This document shows, in pieces, positions 10,421 to 19,960 of a stretch of DNA of 64,000 nt. Under the pieces are notes generated by a model. The model was not told the DNA's origin, ran no database searches, and was given only the letters and a program-made list of their open reading frames with translations. Source of the stretch: Lucinisca nassula. Lineage: Eukaryota > Mollusca > Bivalvia > Lucinida > Lucinidae. The stretch spans positions 110,393,245 through 110,457,244 of the forward strand of contig OY757017.1 in NCBI GenBank assembly GCA_963580285.1, given 5' to 3'. The position numbers and the translations under genes were made by a program. The number at the start of each line of letters is the position of its first letter. Positions within the stretch are counted from its first letter, which is position 1.

Positions 10421-10857
10421 ATTTTTGTTTGTTTTTGGAGTTTAACGGCACAGTCAACAAGATTTAGGTCATTTTTTTTTTGTTTGGGTTTTACGGCCCT
10501 TTCAAGATTATTTCACTCATATCGAGCCGATCGTTAATCATAGGTGGGCGAAAACCGGAGTACCCGGAGAAAAACCACCTGACCTTCCGTTGCAGAACTT
10601 GGCGTCTCAAGATTTAGGTCATAGCAAGCTTGTCAGTTTACCTTGCCACATTTCCTGGACAGGCTTATATATAAGTGGTTAACCAGTATAGTGCACATTC
10701 CTTCGCCAGAAACTGACAACTACCCTTCTTCAATCAGCGGAAGGGAGAGAATGACCATAGAAAAGATATCGTGATCGCGCTCTTCTTGCTATCGAACGCG
10801 CAACCTCCTGATCACCAGTAAGACGCGCATCCTACTGAGCTACCGAGAAAGGTAACC
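10421..10857 (-). mobile_element. SINE-B, minus strand, split by SINE-A
   Basis: The parts are 10421-10472 and 10623-10857. On the minus strand the tRNA-like head (GGTAGCTCAGTAGGATGCG) is at the right. It begins 6 bp after the exon 2 donor. The interruption is a 135 bp SINE-A piece with a clear target duplication. Confidence 0.8.
10473..10607 (-). mobile_element. SINE-A, 5'-truncated, minus strand
   Basis: A poly-T start (the poly-A tail on the minus strand) is followed by the SINE-A 3' body. The exact 15 bp duplication CAAGATTTAGGTCAT lies at 10458-10472 and 10608-10622. It is younger than the SINE-B it sits in. Confidence 0.85.
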
Positions 10858-10954
10858 TGTATGTCAATCAAGAGTTTATTATGTATAAGGAGAACAAATA
10901 AGCTTTCAAAAACAAACCATTCCGCTACCCCACATTATGTAGCGAAAATTGGTG

Positions 10955-11160
10955 TTAGAGGAGTATACATAATTTTCTTATTTCTGCTCTAAGATATAGG
11001 TTGTGGGTACTCGTTAGAACCATCTCAGTTAGGTGGTTCGAACGAATACATACAACCTTTGGTTGCGTTATAAATAAGAAAAATATCACGAATAGTCATC
11101 AGAAAAGTAGCCTTTTTGGAGATGTAAAAAATGCACTATGTGTCACGGGTGTGTTATCGT
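10955..11160. mobile_element. P' subfamily MITE, diverged
   Basis: It shares the TTTTCTTATTTCTGCTC arm and a weak central hairpin (TTAGAACCATCTC and GGTGGTTCGAA). The ends resemble the P' copies at 39462-39740 and 44997-45271 (GATGT..ATGCACTATGT). Confidence 0.6.
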
Positions 11161-11245
11161 ATTGTCGCCAGTGCTGTCAGTACTGTGATTAGTCTGTGGG
11201 TGGCTCTTGTGCATGTGAACTGATCTGCGTCTTCCTTGGCCTCAG

Positions 11246-11342
11246 GGGCTTCTCCAGACTTTCGGATGAGTCTTTAAACCGAGGTCCCGTCTCCGTATGA
11301 CCTTAGCTGTTGGTTGGACGTAAAACTCAAACACTCACTCAC
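11246..11342 (+). mobile_element. SINE-D, 5'-truncated
   Basis: The body is CGGATGAGTCTTTAAACCGA to CACTCACTCA. It is flanked by the exact 13 bp duplication TCCTTGGCCTCAG at 11233-11245 and 11343-11355. Confidence 0.85.
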
Positions 11343-11404
11343 TCCTTGGCCTCAGATGCCACATTCACCTCATCGTGTGCACATAGTCATTTTTCTAATA
11401 TTTC

Positions 11405-11582
11405 TTATTGGAACTCTTCAAAAGTAAGACCACTTTTGAACAGTCCCAAAGGTTGTCGCTTATGAGGAGATACTGGGTGTAGAAAATACAAAGAAAGCAT
11501 AATTGAAACCTTCTCAATAAGCATTTAAAAGCAGATTTAGTGATAATTTTAGGTGGTCTTAATAGCGGAATTTTACTGTATA
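11405..11582. mobile_element. MITE family G, copy 2
   Basis: It contains the ACCACTTTTGAACAGTCCCA hairpin arm and ends GGTGGTCTTAATAGCGGAAT TTTACTG. The left end is eroded. Confidence 0.65.
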
Positions 11583-12357
11583 TCTGATACCCTCAATCCT
11601 CTGAACGGCGATTCCGTTGCATTCATAGCGATCATGGCGCTTCTTCAAATCACTGCGGAAGCGTGGCCAAGATTTGTGCACTTCCAGTACGCTTTCACCA
11701 CGCTTGTACAACGACATGAGTGCGCTTGCCACGATCCTGCCGCGCTGTTGTTACGCTGTTGCGGCGCTTGAGGTCTTCCAACGGCGCTGCTACTACGCTG
11801 CCACTACGGCAAAGGATTTCACGCTAACTAAGTCTTAAGCTTACGACAATAGACATAAGGCGTAAAAATAGCTGTGTTCTACAAACATGCTGAAAAAAAT
11901 GATCGATAGGTAGGAGATATTTTTTATGTTTTTTTTTTTTTTTTATTTTTTCTCCCGAAAAAAAAAACAGGTTAGGACCTGTATTTTTTATGTGTTTTTG
12001 TTTTTTTAAATGTTTTTGTTAATATAATTGTCATGTTGAGACTTGCACTGTATATCATAATTCATTTAAGATGCTCAAATACGTCAGCTCTGTAATTTGG
12101 AAGGCACCAAATGCCAAAAACTACAAAAATGTACTTAACGCGAAATTACTATGGGAACATGCAAAGACGACACTGGGTAGGTCGGAAATTGAAATTGGTA
12201 GGGTCGTTTTTTATTTTTTTAATTTGATCTTTTACTGATAAAAATGGAAGAGTCGTGGGATCGTCGGGTTAGCGGACGCTGCTATTTTTTAGGCCTAAGC
12301 GCAGTACATTTGATGGTTGCCCTTTTGAACGACAGCGGTTAAACTGGTTCGAAAAAA
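11583..12357. other. Intron DNA, low-complexity patches
   Basis: 11620-11830 is richer in GC and repeats words like GCTGTTACGCTG imperfectly. Poly-T runs lie near 11930-11955. No element or exon assigned. Confidence 0.4.
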
Positions 12358-12522
12358 AATAGAAGTGAAGGCAATGATCAGTAATCGATTCAATTAACCT
12401 ACAGCTCCCATCAGAGACGCCAAAAGGGAAAGAAACACAAACACGAAATAACTAGACTCTAATAGAAACACCAATAGCGGAAAGCCAAAAGGACAGTCAC
12501 TTTCCCACAAAACATTTAAGCA
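12358..12522 (-). mobile_element. Penelope-like element, 3'-end fragment
   Basis: It matches the 3' untranslated end of the copies at 41893 and 45305 (CATCAGAGACGCCAAAAGGG, GGAAAGCCAAAAGGACAGT, CTTTCCCACAAAA). Severe 5' truncation is typical of target-primed copying. Confidence 0.7.
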
Positions 12523-12529
12523 CACCGCC

Positions 12530-12815
12530 CATCGTGGCTTGGTGAAATAGATTGGGCTGCATGGTCCTTCTACGCAGAGCTAAAACCGACCGCATACGAG
12601 TACTGGTAAACCGCTTAGATGCTCTAAGCCTGCCTAGGCAAGGTGGTGCGAGTCGGGCCGTCCATGCATATAAACCCTATTGGTTTCATGTGACGGCATG
12701 GCTTGAGATATCATTTCATCTCAACGTTTGGTAGAGTCCCACAAAACTCGAAGCAACTTTTTCAAAAATCACCTATATAGAGTTGACGGGGAGGTTAAAC
12801 CTCAAATCAAACAAA
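12530..12815 (+). mobile_element. SINE-F copy
   Basis: It reads GGGCTGCATGGTCCTTCTAC, GAGTACTGGTAAACCGCTTA and GTTAAACCTCAAATCAAACA, the 3' signature of this family. No clear tRNA boxes are visible. It is listed as SINE-like on copy number, size and tail. Confidence 0.7.
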
Positions 12816-12870
12816 GAAAACAAAAGCACACGACTGTTTTTTTCGAAATGTTTCTATAGAGTTTATTATT

Positions 12871-13007
12871 CAGCCCATTTTAAATATGGGATTTATAAAC
12901 CGAGGGAGGTTGAAGATCCGATAAAGAAACGAGTGCGCTTGCGCACGATTGTCTTTATCGGATCTTCAACCTCGCGAGTTTATAAATTTCATATTTAAAA
13001 TGGGCTG
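12871..13007. repeat. 137 bp hairpin
   Basis: The left arm starts CAGCCCATTTTAAATAT and the right arm ends ATATTTAAAATGGGCTG. The arms also share GGTTGAAGATCCGATAAAGA. The turn is at GTGCGCTTGCGCAC near 12931-12944. Confidence 0.85.
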
Positions 13008-13593
13008 GTTCAGTAACCTGTATATATGATACATGCATTTTGATAGAACTTATAGATCATTTAGCATCTAATTCTTAGTACAGTTCACTCTCAGCATACA
13101 ATTCATGCAATCGATAGTGTGCGCAGTGGAACATAAGCTAACTGAAACAAAAACTGTTTAGACGCCATCTTGAAAGCGTTTTCTATTGTACTGATTGAAA
13201 AATGGACGAACTAAAATTATTGGAGTGATAAGAAAGCGAGAGTTCAACAACGAAACTTATGCTTCATTCAGTGGTTATGTCCAAATTATCTTTATTTCAA
13301 CTCTGAACATTGTTGACATCTTTGATACGCTGCTGACGTCATGTCAAGAGCAACACGTCGATGTGAATTAAACTTTCCCGCGTCTAATAAATATAACAAC
13401 TGCACTGGGAAATTACAACGGGCTACAGGGAAATATTTCCTTAGTGGAAATAAATCTTCCTAATAGTAGGCCAGAGGTGATTATCCTTTCAATTCGTTGA
13501 GAAATCGTGGTATTTCTTTGTTGTGCATGTAAAATATTTGTTTATTTATTAATTTATTTAATAAATGTCTAATATAAGTGTCTGTGTTTTCAG
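13008..13593. other. Intron DNA before exon 3, nothing recognised
   Basis: AT-rich. It contains one full TGACGTCA at 13334-13341 but no recognisable repeat or exon. Confidence 0.45.
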
Positions 13594-13704
13594 ATTATTG
13601 CGGGTCGACAAATTTTTCTGACATTTGTGTAAACGAAGGTGGTCGTGCAACTTATCTGTGCAGAGAAGGCTACAAACTGGAACCAGACGGGCGCACGTGT
13701 ACAG
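13594..13704 (+). CDS. LRP-like receptor, exon 3: EGF-like module with four cysteines
   Basis: Residues 137-173. The exon encodes one EGF-like module running from DYCGSTN to PDGRTCT. Only four cysteines are present, in DYC, DIC, YLC and RTC. By alignment with LDLR-type EGF modules these are C1, C3, C5 and C6. C2 and C4, which pair with each other in the family, are both missing, so two of three disulfides could still form. The REGYKL and PDGRTC tail is well kept. The acceptor CAG ends at 13593 and the donor GTATCT starts at 13705. Both flanking introns are phase 1, the classic arrangement for a shuffled EGF exon. Confidence 0.85.
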
Positions 13705-13720
13705 GTATCTATGAGCTTAC

Positions 13721-13945
13721 ATATGAGCCAGCGCACGACAAAACCTACAATAAGACTCAGATCAACCTGCGCATCCATATAGTCTAACCAGTGACTTCTC
13801 TTGCTGCATGAAGGAACATTGGGCCCTTAGCTATCCTTAGAGCGCACAACGAAGACTTATCAGATGAGCTGGCTGATCTGAATCTTCGTAGGGCGCACAT
13901 GTCTTATTGTAGGTTTTGTAGGTTTTGTCATGCGGTGGCTCATAT
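13721..13945. repeat. Foldback repeat just after exon 3
   Basis: The left arm is 13721-13756 (ATATGAGCCAGCGCACGACA and onward) and the right arm 13901-13945, inverted, with a 9-base internal duplication (GGTTTTGTA). A second hairpin sits between them (CGAAGACTT and AATCTTCG). It starts 16 bp after the exon 3 donor. Confidence 0.8.
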
Positions 13946-14108
13946 CACGTAAACATGTCCGTGGAACGAATACTCCTGTAAACACCACTTTATATAGAGA
14001 AAAGTGGGCACATGTTATTCTTATTAGTTCTGCTCTAAATCATAGACTGTGGGTGCTCGTAAGGACCGCCTCAACGAGGCGTGTGTTGACGAGGCATTTC
14101 TAATGAGT
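13946..14108. mobile_element. P' subfamily MITE, truncated
   Basis: It has CACGTAAACATGTCCGTGGA, CACTTTATATAGAGAAAAGT and a partial central hairpin GACCGCCTCAACGAGGC. It is cut by the SINE-F copy that follows. Confidence 0.65.
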
Positions 14109-14371
14109 ATGTTGTTGCCGTTGATTTGAGGTTTAACGTCCCCGTCCACGCTGTATAGGTCATTTTGGAGACGTTGCTTCCAATTTTGTGGGACTTTTAC
14201 CCGACATTGAGATGAAATGACATCCCAAGCCCAGTCTCCCAATGAATTCAATAGGGTTTATACTCGCACCGCTTTGCTTGGGCAGTTTTCGATCATCTAA
14301 GCGGTTTGCCAGTACTCGTGTGCGGTTGGTGGAAGCGTCATGCAGCCCATCTATTTCTTCAAACCCCGATG
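14109..14371 (-). mobile_element. SINE-F, minus strand
   Basis: It reads TTGATTTGAGGTTTAACGTC at the left (the 3' end on the minus strand) to GCAGCCCATCTATTTCTTCA at the right, matching the family end to end. Confidence 0.75.
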
Positions 14372-14386
14372 ACTAACGACCCTGCT

Positions 14387-14479
14387 AGCATTCTACATAA
14401 ATCTACAGCGGGCCGTTAGCGGCCCGTCAGCTACCCTGGCGGGCCGCTAACGGCCCGCTGTAGATTTATGTAGAATGCT
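14387..14479. repeat. Perfect 40 bp inverted repeat with 13-base loop
   Basis: The arms at 14387-14426 and 14440-14479 are exact reverse complements; the loop is 14427-14439. Each arm also contains a smaller near-palindrome, CGGGCCGTTAGCGGCCCG. The arms are GC-rich within AT-rich DNA. Confidence 0.93.
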
Positions 14480-14732
14480 TACTGGGGAGTACATATAAAG
14501 AATAGAAACTACTATTACAAAGTTTCATCAGAAAAACTAAGGAAAGAATGTAGTATGCCACGTGGTGTGTTTTTGCCAACAGTGAGAACAGAGCTTTACG
14601 AATTCCTCGATTTACATGTATATTTATCTTTGAATGCGCGCACAGACAACTAATGGGTTTGACACTTGACTTCTTGCATGAAGCTACTGCACGTCTCCTC
14701 TCCATGTCACTTTGTTATCGTTACTTTGTTTA

Positions 14733-14935
14733 CCTTGTAAATTTTACCCCCGAAAAAATAAGATGAAAACGTATGTTATTTTTCTTATTTCTGCTCAAAA
14801 TATAGATTGTGTGTACACGTCAGAACCGCGTTCAAACAATCTATATTTTAGATCAAAAATAATACACCCGCGTTTTACTTTATAAAATTGGGGTTCAAGG
14901 AGGTCAGCATTTTATAGGTGTGTTTTTTGGCGATG
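14733..14935. mobile_element. P MITE with deleted centre
   Basis: Both arms are present (TTTCTTATTTCTGCTCAAAA at left, ATAGGTGTGTTTT at right), but the central hairpin is reduced to GTCAGAACCGCG. Confidence 0.65.
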
Positions 14936-15837
14936 TTGTAATTATGTGTTATTCTGTACTGAAATTGTGGGCGAGAGTTTGATATTCATAAACTGCGGAT
15001 TTTAAGCAACCCCTTCCCCACGCCCCCGCCACAGTAGTTTTGCTGCAGGTATCCGTTATGCGTTGGTCGGTGAACAAGTTGATATATCAGGAGTAATGGA
15101 ATACAAAACTGTCATTTGAGACGGTATATGGGTGGTATGGGCGGTTTAACAACCGAACATTCCTTAAAAGGATCCCAAAAACATAACTTGCGGCCATAAA
15201 ACCGACGATTTTCCTCCCAAATAACATGTTGAATGCAATTATCTTCATTCTAATGCCCTTGTCCATTTGTAAGGTTTAGAAATTGTTAAGTGCACATACC
15301 AGTAAGAGCTGTTAGCTTCATAAAACCAAACGTCAGTCAATGTAAAAATACGTTACGTGATGACGTCAGGTTTTTATGTTATCGTGTTAAACGTAGCGTT
15401 ACAAGATCAAGGGCGTTAGAATTTCATTCAATACCACAATCAGACATTCTAGTCAACTAATTAAAGGGATCGAATAACGGCACGCTATAATCGGTAGTGA
15501 CCTATACGTCATGACGTCATGTTATACTACGTGTGCGCGCCGTGGCACAGAACTGTCGTTTAACACGCCTACTGTCTGCTGCATTTTTTGCTTAAATTCG
15601 CTAAATTATTGCAAAACCCTTGGTTGTTTTGAATTGCGGTATAATCTAAATACATGATAAGTGTCTTTGATAATAAGATATAATCGGTTCGCCGCGACAA
15701 TTTTATAGGGGCTCGCTTAAGCTCGCCCCTGCAAAACTGTCTAAGGCTCATCTATTATTTTTCATTATTAAAGACACTAACCACGAACATGTATTTACTA
15801 TTTGAGCTAAGACATTTCCTTCATGATTGTATTGTAG
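14936..15837. other. Intron DNA before exon 4, nothing recognised
   Basis: No repeat assigned. TGACGTCA occurs at 15361-15368 and 15512-15519. The segment ends in the exon 4 acceptor. Confidence 0.45.
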
Positions 15838-16104
15838 TGGATACTTCCAAGTATCATCGGGCTTTGGTTTTGAGTGACAGCAATTCCATATACTTGGCCG
15901 ATGTACGCAGCTTCACAGCTGTTTTTGCCACGTACGAGCATAAAAGAATATATACATCAACACATGGAACAATGAAATTTGTAACACTTGACATGGTTGA
16001 CAGAACGCTTTTCTTCGCAACAAACACAGATATTTATTCTCTGAAAATCGACATGGAGATCCCAATAGCTGAACATATTGTGTCCTCACCTGGAGACATA
16101 ACAG
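15838..16104 (+). CDS. LRP-like receptor, exon 4: first blades of propeller 2
   Basis: Residues 175-262. This phase 1-1 exon opens the second propeller. It begins with VDTSKYHRALVLSDS, at the place where LRPs have the first strand after the EGF module. SIYLAD, RIYTST and TLFFATNTDIYSLKID follow as degenerate YWTD strands. The acceptor TAG ends at 15837 and the donor GTATAC starts at 16105. At 267 nt it is 33 nt longer than exon 10, its counterpart in propeller 3, so this blade region carries about 11 extra residues. A palindromic MITE starts about a dozen bases beyond the donor. Confidence 0.85.
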
Positions 16105-16116
16105 GTATACACCACT

Positions 16117-16480
16117 ACGCAAACACGCCTATACAAATACATTGCCACCTTTATCGCCGAAAAATGAAAATTTTATGATAAAAAATTGTGATATTTTTCT
16201 TATTTCTGCTCAAAATAATCAGGAGACATACGGTGTGGAACACACAAAGAAAGAATAACTAAACCTTTTCTCAGGAAGTTTTTAAGAGCGGAATTAGTCT
16301 AAATTTTTAGGTGGTCTTAACAGCGGAATTGAGACGGTTCTAACGAGTACCCACAATCTATATTTTAGAGCAGAAATAAGAAAAATATGGTTCACCCCTC
16401 TAAACCCCAGTTTTACTATACAAAAGTGGGGTTCAAGGGGGTCAAAACCATATATAGTCTAATAGGCACGTTTGCGTGAT
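16117..16480. mobile_element. P MITE interrupted by a MITE G remnant
   Basis: The P arms are at about 16117-16218 and 16332-16480. Between them is a G-type 3' part (about 16220-16331) ending GGTGGTCTTAACAGCGGAAT. The P element starts about 12 bp past the exon 4 donor. Confidence 0.72.
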
Positions 16481-17289
16481 GCGTATATGTTTTCACTCAA
16501 ACTCCCACAACTGGCATTCAATAAACACAATTTATCATGTAAATATGCAAATTAGTTAGAATCACCCCTTAACGTTACATGTACGACGTCATTAACGACG
16601 TCGCGTTTTACTTATGACAAAATATTGATATTTTTGTCAATAAATCGTGACTAAAATGCGTTTTTAATGACATATCATAAACAGAATCTTGCATTCGTGC
16701 ACATGTATTTTTGAATTTATTAAAAAGTCGTTGAGGAAAAGGCAAAAGCATTTTATGCCTTTCCTAAACGAGTTTAATAAATTCAGTAATACATGAACAC
16801 CGGCTTGTAAGATCCTCTATATATTTTTGTACCACGTGTTTTCTTTTCCAATGTATGGGTAATATGCCCATCTGATTTTTTTTTGTCTTGTATCGCTTGT
16901 CTTATGGTAAGTTTAATTTCTGAGTGACTATTGGGCGCATTAATTAGTCACATTCTTTGGCAATCAAGTACTTCTATCCAAACTTCAAATACACCAGTAT
17001 GTCATCATGTAACTGCATGACATTTGTTAAGACGTTCATCAATGTACTGATCGCAATGGCGTTTCGATTGTCCCCGAGCGTTTAACGCTGTCATGCACAT
17101 AGTTTAAGCAAAGAGTGTAGGCCCCGATCAGACACTGCATCCTGTGTCATCTTATCTTGGCCTTTACTGTTTTGTCAGACCCTAAGCATATAGGGATTAG
17201 CCAGTGAAAGCATGAAAAATGCGGGTTCTTTAATGTTATTGCGGGCCATCTTTCTAATAGTACATTTGCTCGGCTTTTAATGGATTTGC
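16481..17289. other. Intron DNA with an imperfect hairpin
   Basis: 16685-16812 folds imperfectly around AAAGGCAAAAGCATTTTATG (arms TTTGAATTTATTAAA and TTTAATAAATTCAG). Nothing else recognised. Confidence 0.5.
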
Positions 17290-18288
17290 CAGAGTGTGTA
17301 GTTATGTATCTGACTTCAACACTCGTAATAAATTGTCAACTGCTAAACCTCTTAATCATGGTTATCGGTACCATAAACTTGGCAAGGCCTTCTCTAAATT
17401 TTAAAGACGTCATTCTGATTTAATTTCAAAATTCAACATTGGACTTTAATCTCTTCTGCAACAAGGTCTATGGGATCCCGAAGTTGGTGACTTAGTATAT
17501 AAATTCAGAAAAATATATAACCGCAATGACTTCAGCACCCACTTTCGTATAATTATTCTTCGAAATAGAAGGATTAGGTAAAACATAAATGTTATACGAC
17601 AGACTGCATGCATGGTAGTTAACCCATTCACGGTTGAAAACTTTGCTTCCCTCTTTAATTTCACGCCTTAGGGTCAGGCCTCAGATTCTATGACGGTTTT
17701 AGCGTAAAGACTTACTGAGAATTAGAGAGCATCTAATTCTATGTAATGTTGGTCGGTACCTGATGCTCTGTCTCTGGTTTGGCCCATCGGAGTCTAACTG
17801 TTGGTTTTCTTTTGCTCCAGCATTTCAGTGGTTTCTTGCTGTCGAGTCCTCACTGATGTTTCATCTCTGTGGTTGTTTGAATTTTTGTGTTGACGGATAT
17901 GTTGCACTGATGGGTTAGGAGGCCTTTATGCGGACTGAACAAATCATTTGTCTAAATCGCGACGGAAGTAAAGGCGAGGATTGTGGCCACGTAAAATCGA
18001 TTTAAGCCTCCGACTGGAATTCGTTCCGCTGGCCGTTCCGGGGCGGTTCTTCTGTCGCGGTTTCTTTTTGTTATGGATTGTTTATGAGTGTTTGTATCGC
18101 TTATATTATTTTGTTTTTGATAGGCAATTGGCCATTTGGTGGGAAAGTAACCGTCCCTTTGGCTTTCCGCTGTTGGCGTTTCCATTAGGGTCTGTTTTTC
18201 ATGTTTGTGTTTCTTTCCCTTTGGTGTCTCTGATGGGAGCTGTGGGATAATTGTTTCGATTCCTGATCATTGCCTTCACTTCTATTTA
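17290..18288 (+). pseudogene. Penelope-like element, decayed 3' portion
   Basis: It matches the last quarter of the reverse-transcriptase ORF and the 3' untranslated end of the minus-strand copy at 41893-44096. Conserved DNA words include CTTCAACACTCGTAATAAAT, GACTTAGTATATAAATTCAG and GTAGTTAACCCATTCACGGT. Frameshifts and stops break the frame (for example TTTTAAAGACG near 17400). It is 5'-truncated. Confidence 0.78.
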
Positions 18289-18300
18289 ACATTATTATTA

Positions 18301-18442
18301 GAAGCCTCTGTGATGTAGTGGTTTGGCTACTCGCTTTATAAACCAGGGGTCGTGAGACCGATAGACTTTCGGGTGAGTCTTTAAGCCGAGGTCCCGTCTA
18401 CGTATGATCTTAGCTGTTGATAGGAGGTAAAATTCAAACACA
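18301..18442 (+). mobile_element. SINE-D copy
   Basis: A tRNA-like head (GCCTCTGTGATGTAGTGGTT) precedes the family body (GAGTCTTTAAGCCGAGGTCC) and an eroded GTAAAATTCAAACACACAG end. Confidence 0.75.
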
Positions 18443-18805
18443 CAGAATGTTGACATTATTTTAGTGATAGTAACACTAAATAACGACAGCAATCTAGACA
18501 CTATAGAACAATAATTTTGGGTGGATTAACAAAGAGTCGATATAAATTTTGCCAGTCAATCCAAAACTACTATAAATTGTGGCGTATGTACTTCTTAAAA
18601 GTGCGATCTGCTTTTACCCATACATCTTATTTAATGGACTGATGCTTATCAAAACTCATGATGAGAGAATTGAGATACCAAATACATGCAGAATACCGTA
18701 AAACAAGGAATAACCAGTGTTCCCTGATTCCTCCACGACACGCACTGTCGTAATCTAATGAGAGAAAATAATTACAAGGATCGCTATGAAAATCTCCAAT
18801 CAAAA
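18443..18805. other. Intron DNA, nothing recognised
   Basis: No exon, repeat or RNA gene recognised. Confidence 0.4.
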
Positions 18806-19110
18806 AATAATAGCGGAGGCCTCTGCCCATCGGGGCTTTACTTTTACTTGGAGAAATATATTCGGTTACCCAGAGCTGCAACCGACCGCCCATGAGTATT
18901 GGTAAACCCGTCTGCCTATGATATTGTGAATATGCATGTACGACGCAACAAACCCACAACTACCAGGCGAGTTGGACCGACCATTCATACAAACCTTTTT
19001 GGTTTCATCGAGTGGCGGCACGGCTTGAGAAGTGTCGGGGTAAAAGTCCCAGAATAATGGAAGCAACGTCTCCAAACTGACCTAAATTGTGTTGACAGGG
19101 ACGTTACAAA
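18806..19110 (+). mobile_element. SINE-F copy carrying the exon relic
   Basis: The ends match the family (CCCATCGGGGCTTTA to GTTGACAGGGACGTTA). The middle, 18915-18967, is replaced by sequence matching exon 2. It forms an inverted pair with the copy at 19163-19447. Confidence 0.72.
18918..18966 (+). pseudogene. Relic copy of the 3' end of exon 2 inside a SINE-F copy
   Basis: Read in the same frame as exon 2, these 49 bases give M-I-L-stop and then ICMYDATNPQLP, against R-I-W-G and ICMYDAATQPQLP at 10366-10414. There is one 3-base gap and about seven substitutions, one of which creates TGA at 18927. The bases after it are GCGAGT where exon 2 has donor GTAAGT. The segment takes the place of about 40-50 bp of SINE-F consensus. 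It lies on the same strand in the intron between exons 4 and 5. It may be a decayed duplicated exon or DNA captured during SINE copying. Confidence 0.7.
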
Positions 19111-19162
19111 GAAAATCAAGCGGACCGGAAGCACCAGGAGAAAAAGAAAAAGTTTTTATTTG

Positions 19163-19447
19163 TTTGATTTGATGTTTAACGTCCCCGTCAACACTGTAAA
19201 GGTCATTTTGAAGACGTTGCTTCAAATTTTGTAGGGCCTTTACCCAACATTGAGATGAAATGACATCTCAAGTCCTGTCCTCCAATGAAACCAACAGGGT
19301 TTATAAGCATGGACGGTCTAACTCGCACTGCTTTGCCTGGGCTGGCCTAGATACTCTAAGTGGTTTACCAGTAGTCGTGTGCAGGTCGGTTTCAGCTCTG
19401 CATGGAAGCATCATGCAGCCCATTTATATCTTTAAGCCCCGATGGGT
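19163..19447 (-). mobile_element. SINE-F, minus strand
   Basis: Full length, from GATGTTTAACGTCCCCGTCA to AGCCCCGATGGG. It lies about 50 bp from an opposite-strand copy. Confidence 0.77.
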
Positions 19448-19569
19448 GGGGGCCAGAAGAAGCAAAAGTACAAATACCTAATCAAAGTTAGTCACATGAC
19501 AAAATCAGGTGATCAGCCAACAGTTTCCTCTTCCTGCAGAGGTATGGTAGCAATTGCTACAACTGCAAA

Positions 19570-19785
19570 ACATTATGCCTCAAACAGCCTAAAACTTCGG
19601 ACACCTCGAGGACTAGCTGTAATTCTCCTAAAATTTTAACAAATTTGTATCACGATCCTAAACGGAGTCTAAAAAGTGCAGACGAAATGGCAAACAGAAC
19701 AAACCCAGATAAGACTGCTCCTTCAGGAGAGTATGATCTGGGTCTGCACTATGTGCTTATGGCCTGCCTGTCCCAATATTTATAA
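19570..19785. repeat. Repeat H, copy 1
   Basis: Shares GACTGCTCC, GTGCAGACG..GGNAAACAG and GATCTGGGTCTGCAC with 29195-29420. The ends of the inner part (GTGCAGACG and GTCTGCAC) are inverted and can form a hairpin. Confidence 0.6.
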
Positions 19786-19850
19786 GCATTACGGCAATAC
19801 ACATTTAAAACCCCTAAAGCCCAAAGCTAGCTCTAAGTTAAAGAGCAGAC

Positions 19851-19960
19851 CATAGGGGCTTGAATCATGAACAAAAAATGAAATAATAATAAATATAAAT
19901 ATTGTAATATATTAGAGTCTCTAATATAGTACCATATTTTTCATGATTCAAGCCCCTATG
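19851..19960. repeat. Foldback with perfect 21 bp arms
   Basis: The arms are 19851-19871 (CATAGGGGCTTGAATCATGA and one more base) and 19940-19960, with an inner TATATTAGAGTCTCTAATATA palindrome. Confidence 0.85.
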
